Assembly: GCA_043813895.1 (NCBI GenBank)
Contig: JBDRKQ010000114.1
Coordinates: 1 to 40,035 of the forward strand
Direction of reading: 5' to 3'
From: CAZTAR01 sp043813895
GTDB lineage: Bacteria; Planctomycetota; Phycisphaerae; UBA1845; UTPLA1
DNA length: 40,035 bases
Position numbers and translations under genes: made by a program. Below the pieces are notes generated by a model. It was not told where the DNA came from, searched no databases, and worked only from the letters and a program-made list of their open reading frames with translations. This document shows positions 33,537 to 40,035 of the stretch, in pieces. Numbering within the stretch: position 1 is the stretch's first letter; the number at the start of each line of letters is the position of its first letter.

Positions 33537-34298
33537 TCAGGCAACGCCGATGGTGAGCAGCAGGGGCGCCCAGATGTTGCACTTGCGCTGGCGGATGTTC
33601 CGAAAGCCCGCGTGTTCGAAGTACTCGCGGATCGTGGACCAGGGTGGGTGGAAGACCTTGGCGCCTGGAAGGCTCTCGCCGCGGGTGATGAGGACGTCGA
33701 AGACGAACCAGCCGATGATGTTATCGCGGAACCCGTCCAGGAGCATCAGCCTGCCACCGGGTCGCAGGACTCGATACATCTCCCCGATCACGACCCGTTG
33801 GTGCGGATAGTGGTGGAAAGAGTGGCTGCAGGTGACCAAATCGAATGACGCGTCAGAAAAGGGCAGATGCTCCGAGTCGCCGTTGAGAAAGCGCAGCGCG
33901 TGCTGCTCGATGGACTGAGCCTTCTCCTGTGCAACGCGGCACATACTCTCGGCGTAGTCCAGACCGATAATGTTTCCGGCGGGCAGGCTTGATGCCGCCA
34001 CCATGGCCGCCCAACTCCCCGTGCCGCTCCCGACGTCCAGCATGTCGAACGGCTCGTCGTCAGCGCAGCGCCACCGGAACAGCTCTTCCAGGAGTAGCTG
34101 ATACGCAGGTCGAAACAGGACATGCTGGACGATCGAGCGGTCATAAGTGCGAGCCCAGGATTCGAACTCGTGCCTGGCGCGTTGCTTGACTGCTCGGCCC
34201 TTGGCCGGGCCTGCCTGTCCGCCGGCCGCGGCGCCGCCCTGTGGCGCAGGGGTCTCGCTGCGGGATTCAGCGGGTCCATCGTAGCCTGTCGGTGTCAT
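33537..34298 (-). CDS. Class I SAM-dependent methyltransferase (Methyltransf_11/UbiE-like)
   Basis: A 253-residue methyltransferase starting at the ATG at 34298 (the frame is open to 34370). After a disordered Ala/Gly/Pro-rich N-terminus (~1-40), the helix FESWARTYDRSIVQHVLFRPAY resembles the UbiE/COQ5 cap. The SAM-binding motif I is LDVGSGTGSWAAMVA, motif II is IIGLDYAESM, and the acidic post-motif is FLNGDSEHLPF. FDLVTCSHSFHHYPHQ and LRPGGRLMLLDG are motifs IV-V. The substrate is unknown; UbiE-like layout suggests a small or lipid-like acceptor (quinone or similar), but this is an inference from weak similarity. It is a single gene with no biosynthetic neighbours. Confidence 0.9.
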   Translation of the reverse strand: MTPTGYDGPAESRSETPAPQGGAAAGGQAGPAKGRAVKQRARHEFESWARTYDRSIVQHVLFRPAYQLLLEELFRWRCADDEPFDMLDVGSGTGSWAAMVAASSLPAGNIIGLDYAESMCRVAQEKAQSIEQHALRFLNGDSEHLPFSDASFDLVTCSHSFHHYPHQRVVIGEMYRVLRPGGRLMLLDGFRDNIIGWFVFDVLITRGESLPGAKVFHPPWSTIREYFEHAGFRNIRQRKCNIWAPLLLTIGVA

Positions 34299-34534
34299 AG
34301 CGAGGCCCTGGTCCTTGGGGGTTGGCCTACAGAAAGCCGAAGGCGGTACATGCTTCAGTCGGCCGCGCATCCCGCGTATCGGGCGGCGTATCGCCCGGCG
34401 CGTCGGAGGTCACATCGGTCGGCGAAGGCATGGTTAAAGTTGAAAGTCTGCGCCAACCGATACGTCTTTGCGGCGTTGTCCGTGACCCACACTCCTCCCA
34501 ACGATTCGCCTGACTATCGACGGGAGTCTCGATC

Positions 34535-34699
34535 ATGTCGAAGCGAGAGCTAATCGACCGGATCATGGAACTTAATCGATCGGCTCGGATCGAGTTCCTG
34601 CAGTATTTCACCGAAAACGAGCTGGCCGATTACCTTCAGCAACTCGAGTCGGTCACGAACGGCCGCCCGCTCAGTCCGTCCGTAACGTCCAATAACTAG
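34535..34699 (+). CDS. Small acidic helical protein (54 residues)
   Basis: A short gene: ATG at 34535 with GGGAG about 8 bases upstream, ending TAG at 34697-34699. The peptide starts MSKRELIDRIMELNRSARIE and continues FLQYFTENELADYLQQLESV, then a short polar tail. It is fully helical in prediction by eye, has no signal sequence and no cysteine. Composition and the clear ribosome site favour a real gene. I recall similar short proteins with SKREL and FL..F...EL in other planctomycetes but cannot verify this. The function is unknown; it could be a small regulator or assembly factor. A 10-bp hairpin terminator lies 122 bases downstream. Confidence 0.6.
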   Translation: MSKRELIDRIMELNRSARIEFLQYFTENELADYLQQLESVTNGRPLSPSVTSNN

Positions 34700-34821
34700 C
34701 CGCCTCGGTCTTGGTGGCTTCGACGCGGGTGCTGTCGCGATTGCCCAAGCCCTGTGGCGCGTGCGGCGGTCCCGGCTCGCCTGCAAACACATTTTGCAGG
34801 CACAGCCCCGTAGGTCAAACC

Positions 34822-34850
34822 AGACCGCACCTGACGAGAGGGTGCGGTCT
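34822..34850. terminator. Hairpin terminator between convergent genes
   Basis: AGACCGCACC and GGTGCGGTCT form a perfect 10-base stem with a 9-base loop. On the plus strand it is followed by ATTCCTTTC. It touches the stop codon of the minus-strand lipoprotein gene and lies after the small plus-strand gene, so it can serve both. Confidence 0.6.
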
Positions 34851-35904
34851 ATTCCTTTCGGAATTCTACAAGTCGCTCCCGAGACCGGCGTACGATGTGG
34901 GAGTTGGGCCGGGCCGATTCGGCGTCTGCGAGGATTCGCCTGTAGACCTCCATCGCCTTGGCGTTGTTTCCCTCCTGCACAAACGAATCGGCGACCCACC
35001 AGGCGGCGGTCGCCTTCTCCACCGGCATGACCGCCGCTGCCTGCTCGGCTTGGCGGTAGTAGCTCCTCGCCGTTTCGTAGTCGTATCGATACTCGGAGAC
35101 AAGCCTTCCCGCCAGGATACCGGCGGCCCATCGTTTGAGGCCGGAGAGTCGCATCGACTGCAGCGCCAGCGTCAGTTGCTGTTCACATTGGTCGACCAGG
35201 CTGCGGTCAACCTCGACGCCCTGTCGGATGATCTGGCCGAAGAGTCCGATCCCCGATCGGAGCGAGGCAGGCGCTCCGACGGCCGCCTCCCCCTCGCCGG
35301 GCGGCACAATGTCGAGCGTGGGCGTGAACTGGACTGCGGCCTCGAACTCGCCCGGATCCTCAAAGATCAGATAACATTCGTCTCCGCTTCCCAGACGCCC
35401 CATCGGCACGTACAGCATGTCGAGGAGGGTCGCGCACGTTTTCGCATCGAGGTTCTTCAACTCGATGCAAACGTCGCCGTGGCGAACCTGCTCCTCGGCC
35501 TTGTCGCTGATCAGGTACAGGTGATAAAACGGACGGAGATTCCACTTGAGCCCCTCCTCAACCCGGCCTGTCTGATCGGGGCTCCGGACCTGCGGTGCTC
35601 GCGTGTCGGTCGCGACCGGGACTCCGCCTGGAGGAGGGGTATCCGACGGGCCGCGAACGGGCGGCGTCGGCTCCGCCGGCTGCGTCGTCTGAGCGGGCGG
35701 CGCCGGCCGGCGGCCCTGCGTCGGGCGGACGACGCGCTTCGGGCGCTGCCACCACGCAAGGTCCCAGTTCCAGTCCACGTTCTCGCACCCGGCGGTCAAC
35801 ACGAGTGGTGCGACGACGGAAAGAATCGTCACCAGACGCAGGCGCGGGAGTCCCCACTGAAGTCCCCTCGATGCGTGTTTCTTGATAAGGTGCGTGTGTT
35901 TCAT
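34849..35904 (-). CDS. Putative lipoprotein with Pro-rich linker and helical-repeat end
   Basis: A 351-residue protein with a long signal sequence and lipobox-like LTAGC (Cys40). A Pro/Thr-rich, probably unfolded linker follows (~55-105). The middle part (~115-205) is a mixed alpha/beta domain (LRPFYHLYLISDKAEEQVR; CYLIFEDPGEFEAAVQF). The last ~110 residues look like TPR-type helical hairpins (YRYDYETARSYYRQAEQAAA; ADSFVQEGNNAKAMEVYRRI), which usually mediate protein contacts. No ribosome site is visible before the ATG. The family is not recognised. The design, a membrane-tethered protein with a flexible spacer and TPR-like end, suggests an envelope scaffold. Confidence 0.8.
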   Translation of the reverse strand: MKHTHLIKKHASRGLQWGLPRLRLVTILSVVAPLVLTAGCENVDWNWDLAWWQRPKRVVRPTQGRRPAPPAQTTQPAEPTPPVRGPSDTPPPGGVPVATDTRAPQVRSPDQTGRVEEGLKWNLRPFYHLYLISDKAEEQVRHGDVCIELKNLDAKTCATLLDMLYVPMGRLGSGDECYLIFEDPGEFEAAVQFTPTLDIVPPGEGEAAVGAPASLRSGIGLFGQIIRQGVEVDRSLVDQCEQQLTLALQSMRLSGLKRWAAGILAGRLVSEYRYDYETARSYYRQAEQAAAVMPVEKATAAWWVADSFVQEGNNAKAMEVYRRILADAESARPNSHIVRRSRERLVEFRKE

Positions 35905-36508
35905 TTCGTCGGTTCAGTTGGCGCCGGCCTGGGCTTCACATAGTCGCACTTCGCGCCGGAAGGTCGCGGGTCGGTTGATTGTGACGGCGGCGCAAGGAGT
36001 GTCAATGTTGCGGACGGCAAAAAGTGGATCGCCCCAGTTTCGTTCTGTACGGTGCAGGCACGGGCGGTCCGCCCACCGTGTGCAGTGGCAGTGCCGGGTT
36101 ATCGGAAGTCCGGATCGCCGGCCCACAGAGTAGCCGGTCGTCGTGCGTCCGGGGCGTATGCGACCTAACTGAAGCAAGGTGTAGGTGTTAGATGGACGGG
36201 GAGTCTCAAGGTCCGTTTACATGACCGACGCGTCCCGCAGTAGTTTCCGGCTGCCGGCCCACGCGCTCGTGATTCAGGAGTGGGGCGCAGACTCATCACG
36301 TCCGACTTCGATTCTCTCGGTTCTGCCTGGATTGTGGCTCGCCTTTCAGGGAAAGCCGGGATATCATTGGCGTCAGGTGAGGGGAGAGCGTGCCCATTCG
36401 TGCATCGCCCTCATTTCGTTGTGATCAGATCCAAGCTTGTCCCCTCGCTCGGTCGTTCCGATCGGCACGACGGTCGTTCGACCCGCTATTGCATGAGGGG
36501 AAGTGGGA
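35905..36508. other. Intergenic region without a recognised gene (604 bases)
   Basis: Lies between the divergent lipoprotein and cysteine-hydrolase genes and must hold both promoters. Open frames on both strands have no family features or ribosome sites. I see no repeat family copy, tRNA or strong -35/-10 pair. Confidence 0.45.
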
Positions 36509-37387
36509 ATGAGCAACTCTGCACGCCGCAGTTCGTTTGGCCGAATCGTGGTCGACATGAACACGCAGTGCGATTTTCTCTTGCCGAACGGCGCACTGCC
36601 CGTCGCGAATCGAGCCGAGGTCATCCCGAATATTCGCCGAATCATGAACTGGGTCCGCATCGAACGGATACCTGTCATATCGAGCCTCGAATGCCACCGC
36701 CCGGGAGAACCGCTCAACGGTTTTCCGGCGCACTGCATAGACAGAACAAGCGGCCAGAAGAAGCTGCCGTTTACGTTGATGCCGCGCCGGATCGTCCTTC
36801 ACGGCGACAACACACTGGATCTCCCACACGAGCCGCTGCGCCGTTATCAACAGATTATCTTCACCAAACGGAATCAGGACTTCCTTTCCAATCCCAAGGC
36901 CGACCGTCTGATCAACGCGACACACTCCCGGTACATGATCGTGTTCGGCGTCTTGGCGGAGCAATGTGTCAAGTCAGCGGTGCTCGCCTTTCTCGCTCGA
37001 CGGCGCCCCGTCGCCGTCGTGACGAACGCCTGTGGTTATTGGTGCGCCAGCGATGCCGAACTTGCGTTCCGTCAGATGGCGGCGAAAGGCGCGGTCCTCG
37101 TCACCGCGGAAGACTTGCTAAGCGGCGTGGTGGACGAAAGGCTCAACGCCCTGCTGCCGGAATCCACAGAGGTCGAGGAGGAGCCGTCCCTGCTGTCGCG
37201 CGCGCCGACGAACGGACGCGGCAACGGCAAGGCTCGGTATACGCGTCCCGACGCAACCTCAAACGGCAAGAGACACAATGAGAGATCCGCCGCCAGGCAC
37301 GCGGACATCGTTCCGTCCCCGCCTCACAAACAACACACACCCGCCGCCTCACCCTGTTCCCACAAGACTCATCGCGGGCCTGTCTAG
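36509..37387 (+). CDS. Isochorismatase/nicotinamidase-family cysteine hydrolase
   Basis: A 292-residue protein starting at the ATG at 36509 (GAGGGG about 8 bases upstream). The catalytic triad of the family is visible: D16 in VVDMNTQCDF, K120 in IIFTKRNQD and C153 in LAEQCVKSAV. The segment ECHRPGEPLNGFPAHC resembles the nicotinamidase metal site (DxH...H), keeping H63 and H75 but with Glu (E61) in place of Asp. The family hydrolyses amides or isochorismate-type substrates; the true substrate is unknown. The hydrolase fold ends near residue 215. The remaining ~75 residues are a polar, basic, Pro/His-rich tail that looks disordered. Confidence 0.9.
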   Translation: MSNSARRSSFGRIVVDMNTQCDFLLPNGALPVANRAEVIPNIRRIMNWVRIERIPVISSLECHRPGEPLNGFPAHCIDRTSGQKKLPFTLMPRRIVLHGDNTLDLPHEPLRRYQQIIFTKRNQDFLSNPKADRLINATHSRYMIVFGVLAEQCVKSAVLAFLARRRPVAVVTNACGYWCASDAELAFRQMAAKGAVLVTAEDLLSGVVDERLNALLPESTEVEEEPSLLSRAPTNGRGNGKARYTRPDATSNGKRHNERSAARHADIVPSPPHKQHTPAASPCSHKTHRGPV

Positions 37388-37392
37388 AGACG

Positions 37393-37490
37393 ATGTACTG
37401 TGGCACCGGCGCTAAAGCCTGTGACCACACCGCCGGGACGGCGGCGCCACAAGTAGCGTCGGCCCCCTGCGGCCGAGGACGACCACCAAG
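37393..37490 (-). repeat. Repeat family D, extended copy 4
   Basis: Read on the minus strand it contains CTCGGCCGCAGGGGGCCGAC and GACGCTACTTGTGGC, aligning with the extended copy at 33438-33512. Internal palindromes such as CGCCGGGACGGCG are present. It directly precedes the family B island. Confidence 0.6.
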
Positions 37491-37503
37491 CCTCCTCGGA
37501 CTC

Positions 37504-37600
37504 GAAGAAGAGCCGCGGGCTTCAGCCCGCCCGGCCATCCAAAGATGCGAGGGTCTTTGCGCCGGGAACGACCGCGCGGACTGAAGTCCGCGGCTCCCCT
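37504..37600 (-). repeat. Palindromic repeat island, family B copy 2
   Basis: AGAGCCGCGGGCTTCAGCCC through GGACTGAAGTCCGCGGCTCC. This is the reverse complement of about 5023-5144, including the inner CGCATCTT-GG-GGCCG block, but without the ~30-base family C insertion found there. No gene is visible between 37388 and 37700. Confidence 0.8.
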
Positions 37601-37700
37601 GTCTTCTCGACAGCGCGCACGTTTCATTGCATACTGACGTCCCGCCGTTGCATTCGTCGCAGGCAAAGGTGTCCGAGACTCTGTCGGAGCACGTCGTCTC

Positions 37701-39923
37701 ATGCTCACGCTCGGGATCGCGGTAGGCAGCCTGATCCTCTACCTCATCGCGTACCATACGTACGGCCGTTGGCTGAGCAGGCGGTTCTTCAAGTTGACAC
37801 CCGACGCCGAAGTGCCGAGCCGGCAGATCAACGACGGGCAGGACTTCGTGCCGACCCGCCGGAGCATCCTGTTCGGCCACCATTTCACCTCCATCGCCGG
37901 CACAGGCCCAATCGTCGGTCCCGCCCTGGCGGTCATCTGGGGTTGGGTTCCGGCCCTCATCTGGGTGCTCGTCGGCTCGATCTTCATGGGCGCGGTCCAC
38001 GACTTCGGCTCGCTCGTCGTCTCCATGCGAAACCGGGGCCAGACCGTCGGCGAAATCGCCGGGCGGCTGATCAACCCGCGCGTGAAGATACTCTTCCTGC
38101 TGATCCTGTTTCTGATTCTGACGATCGTGCTGGCGATCTTCGGGTTAGTCATCGCGTCGATCTTCGACATGTATCCGGCGAGCGTGCTGAGTGTGTGGGT
38201 GGAACTCCCGCTTGCCCTGGCGATGGGGTACCTGGTCTATCGCAGGGGGGCCTCGCCGCACGCGCCGGCGATCATCGCGCTGGCGCTGATGATGCTGGCC
38301 ATTGTGCTGGCGGTGGAGTTCCCGGTCCTGCAATTCAAGTTCGAGCCGGTGAAAGTCGCGGGGCTGACGTTTTCACCCGTCGTGATCTGGACGGTGATCC
38401 TGCTCGTGTATTGCTACTTCGCCTCGACGCTGCCGGTCTGGAAACTGCTCCAGCCGCGCGACTACATCAACAGTCACCAGCTTATCCTGTGCCTCGCGCT
38501 GCTCGTATTCGGCATCGGCGCTGCCACGCTGTTCAGCGAAGGCGGCACACCGATCGTCGCGCCGGCAGTACAGGCCGCCCCGGCCGGCGCACCGCCGATC
38601 ATGCCGTTCCTCTTCATCACGATCGCCTGCGGCGCCATCAGCGGCTTCCACTGCCTGGTCAGCAGCGGCACAAGCAGCAAGCAGATCGCCTGCGAAACGG
38701 ACGCGCAGTTCGTCGGCTACGGCGGAATGCTGACGGAGGGATTCCTTGCAGTCCTCGTGATCCTGGCGTGTTGCGCTGGTCTCGGCATGCAGGCTCAACT
38801 CCCCCTCCAACCCGGCATTGGGCCGCCGATATGTCACGTGTTGGCACCCGGTATCGAACCCAGCGAAGCGACCGCCAATCTTGCAAAGATGGCACCTGAC
38901 CAGTCTATCGAGAGCATCGTCTTCTATCGCGTTGAGCCTCAAGAAGACCCCCGGCTTCCAATTCGCATGTTCTACGGAGAACAAGGTGACGAACAGGCCT
39001 TCAAAGACGCGGACGCCGTTTACTTGTCGCGCGGCGATTCCATGCAACTCTCCAACGGCAGTATCAGTCTGAACCAACAGGGAGAAGCTCACGCGCGCGG
39101 CGAACTTGCATGGCTAAACCGCTACGAATCCTGGGGCGCCGCCAAGGGGCTGGGGGCCAAGGTCGGTGCGTTCGTCGAGGGCGGCGGCAACTTCGTTGCT
39201 TCATTGGGTATCCCGTTGAAGGTTGCGATCGCCATCATGGCCGTGCTTGTCGCGTCGTTTGCAGCGACGACGCTGGACACGGCGATGCGCTTGCAGCGCT
39301 ACGTCGTGCAGGAGATCGCGGCGACGGTGAAGGTCCGGCCGCTGACCGGCAAGCATGCCGCGACGCTCTTCGCCGCCGTCGTGGCTGCCATCGTCGCGGC
39401 ACTCCCGCCGCCAGGCCAGACCTGGGCGGTCGGCATGGGCAAGGGCGGCCTGATCCTCTGGCCGCTGTTCGGTGCCGCCAACCAACTGCTTGCCGGCCTC
39501 GCCCTGCTGGTTGTGGCGTTTTACCTCGCGCGGCGCAAGCTGCCGGTATGGTTCATCGCCCTGCCGATGGTCGTGATGATCGTCATCCCGCTGATAGCGA
39601 TGCTGCATCAAGTCGGCGTCCCGGCCGCATGGGTGGACGACGTGCCGCTGCTCTCCTGGCTGCACGAGACCGGCGCGCGATGGCACGTCGGCCTCATCAA
39701 CCCCAACGGCTGGCTGGAGCAAGGCCAATACCACCTCGTCGCCTTTGGTTTGATACTCCTCGCGCTGGAAGCATGGATGATCATCGAAGCCATCCGACTA
39801 TGGCCAAAGATCAAAGGCGTCCTCGAACCCGAGTTGCCCCCGATCCGGCGCGGCTTTCCGGTGGTGGTGGAGACGGCCCGCTCACCGTCTGAGTCTGGGG
39901 GCCGCGATGTGGGTGGAGGCTGA
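37701..39923 (+). CDS. cstA: CstA-family peptide/pyruvate transporter with an extra segment
   Basis: A 740-residue membrane protein with about 15-18 helices. CstA-type carriers import peptides or pyruvate and are induced by carbon starvation in enterobacteria. Family segments include FGHHFTSIAGTGPIVGPALA, WGWVPALIWVLVGSIFMGAVHD, SGTSSKQIACETDAQFVGYG, AFVEGGGNF, ASFAATTLDTAMRLQRYV and LWPLFGAANQLLAGLAL. Between the helix ending CCAGLGMQAQL (about residue 360) and GAKVGAFVEGG lies a polar stretch of roughly 100 residues (VFYRVEPQEDPRL; MFYGEQGDEQAFKDADAVY) longer than I expect in this family. Its G+C is lower than the flanks (180 bases counted at 38881-39060: 54%). The C-terminal ~30 residues are polar. 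The start at 37701 has only a weak GGAG upstream. Confidence 0.94.
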   Translation: MLTLGIAVGSLILYLIAYHTYGRWLSRRFFKLTPDAEVPSRQINDGQDFVPTRRSILFGHHFTSIAGTGPIVGPALAVIWGWVPALIWVLVGSIFMGAVHDFGSLVVSMRNRGQTVGEIAGRLINPRVKILFLLILFLILTIVLAIFGLVIASIFDMYPASVLSVWVELPLALAMGYLVYRRGASPHAPAIIALALMMLAIVLAVEFPVLQFKFEPVKVAGLTFSPVVIWTVILLVYCYFASTLPVWKLLQPRDYINSHQLILCLALLVFGIGAATLFSEGGTPIVAPAVQAAPAGAPPIMPFLFITIACGAISGFHCLVSSGTSSKQIACETDAQFVGYGGMLTEGFLAVLVILACCAGLGMQAQLPLQPGIGPPICHVLAPGIEPSEATANLAKMAPDQSIESIVFYRVEPQEDPRLPIRMFYGEQGDEQAFKDADAVYLSRGDSMQLSNGSISLNQQGEAHARGELAWLNRYESWGAAKGLGAKVGAFVEGGGNFVASLGIPLKVAIAIMAVLVASFAATTLDTAMRLQRYVVQEIAATVKVRPLTGKHAATLFAAVVAAIVAALPPPGQTWAVGMGKGGLILWPLFGAANQLLAGLALLVVAFYLARRKLPVWFIALPMVVMIVIPLIAMLHQVGVPAAWVDDVPLLSWLHETGARWHVGLINPNGWLEQGQYHLVAFGLILLALEAWMIIEAIRLWPKIKGVLEPELPPIRRGFPVVVETARSPSESGGRDVGGG

Positions 39924-40035
39924 AGCCGGTTCGCCGTGAATCCTCCCGTAGCGTCGGGCCCCCCCGTGGCGCCGGGTGGCGGGGGGTCCCCCCCCGCGTG
40001 CCCCGCGGGCCCCCGGGGGGGCCCCAGACGGGGGG
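39924..40035. other. Low-quality contig end running into a repeat
   Basis: From about 39945 the sequence shows runs of C and G (CCCCCCC, GGGGGG) not seen elsewhere. GTAGCGTCGGGC followed by GGCGCC resembles a corrupted copy of repeat family D (compare 37453-37475). It probably marks a sequencing or assembly limit, so I annotate nothing after the cstA stop. Confidence 0.6.

Noticed and set aside
36280..37281. 333-codon plus-strand frame
   Set aside because: It is the out-of-frame shadow of the cysteine-hydrolase gene, extended upstream through non-coding DNA; Arg-rich and without motifs.
38793..39105. Frameshift or gene fusion inside cstA
   Set aside because: The frame is continuous and the family core resumes correctly afterwards, so an in-frame insertion is the simpler reading.

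Overview
The window looks like part of a planctomycete chromosome, probably class Phycisphaerae or a relative and probably from a metagenome. The evidence is a PEP-CTERM sorting tail at the left edge, a secreted protein ending in dockerin-like calcium loops, several GAF/SpoIIE phosphatases, high G+C, and intergenic spaces packed with the short palindromic repeats typical of this phylum. I saw no tRNA, rRNA, CRISPR array, phage gene or transposase. The last ~90 bases look like a degraded contig end that runs into one of the repeats.

Layout. 1-4150: PEP-CTERM tail, a DegT-type sugar aminotransferase, then on the minus strand a PocR-GAF-SpoIIE phosphatase that overlaps a CPBP membrane protease. 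4260-9000: a small radical-SAM-like protein with unusual cysteine spacing, signal peptidase I, and three exported proteins. 9700-12710: an unknown zinc-ribbon protein, a DUF3524/QTMAN-like glycosyltransferase and a GGQ release-factor-like protein. 12890-15460: an SGNH protein overlapping an AlgI-type MBOAT acyltransferase, a likely polysaccharide O-acylation pair. 15700-18800: aspartate-semialdehyde dehydrogenase, then type III pantothenate kinase overlapping an MnmE-like GTPase that lacks the C-terminal Cys motif.

18940-31790 is rich in central carbon metabolism: glycogen phosphorylase with an HDOD protein upstream, class II fructose-bisphosphate aldolase, phosphofructokinase, and ATP-dependent PEP carboxykinase divergent from it. 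Between aldolase and phosphofructokinase lies a minus-strand operon of a DASS/SLC13 anion transporter, a histidine kinase with a pseudo-receiver and a cNMP-like domain, and a single-domain response regulator. 31930-40035: a second GAF-SpoIIE phosphatase, a methyltransferase, a 54-residue small protein, a lipoprotein with a helical-repeat end, a nicotinamidase-like cysteine hydrolase, and a CstA peptide transporter with an extra extramembrane segment.

Most genes are ordinary. The most interesting signals are: (i) the 3' remnant of a second response-regulator gene whose differences from the intact copy are nearly all synonymous, ending next to a palindromic element; (ii) at least four families of dispersed palindromic repeats, including one nested inside another; (iii) the Asp-to-Glu receiver domain fused to a cNMP fold in a kinase coupled to an anion transporter; (iv) the noncanonical radical-SAM motif about 6 kb from a queuosine-mannosyltransferase-like gene; (v) the insert in CstA. 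I did not find a clearly new multi-gene system.
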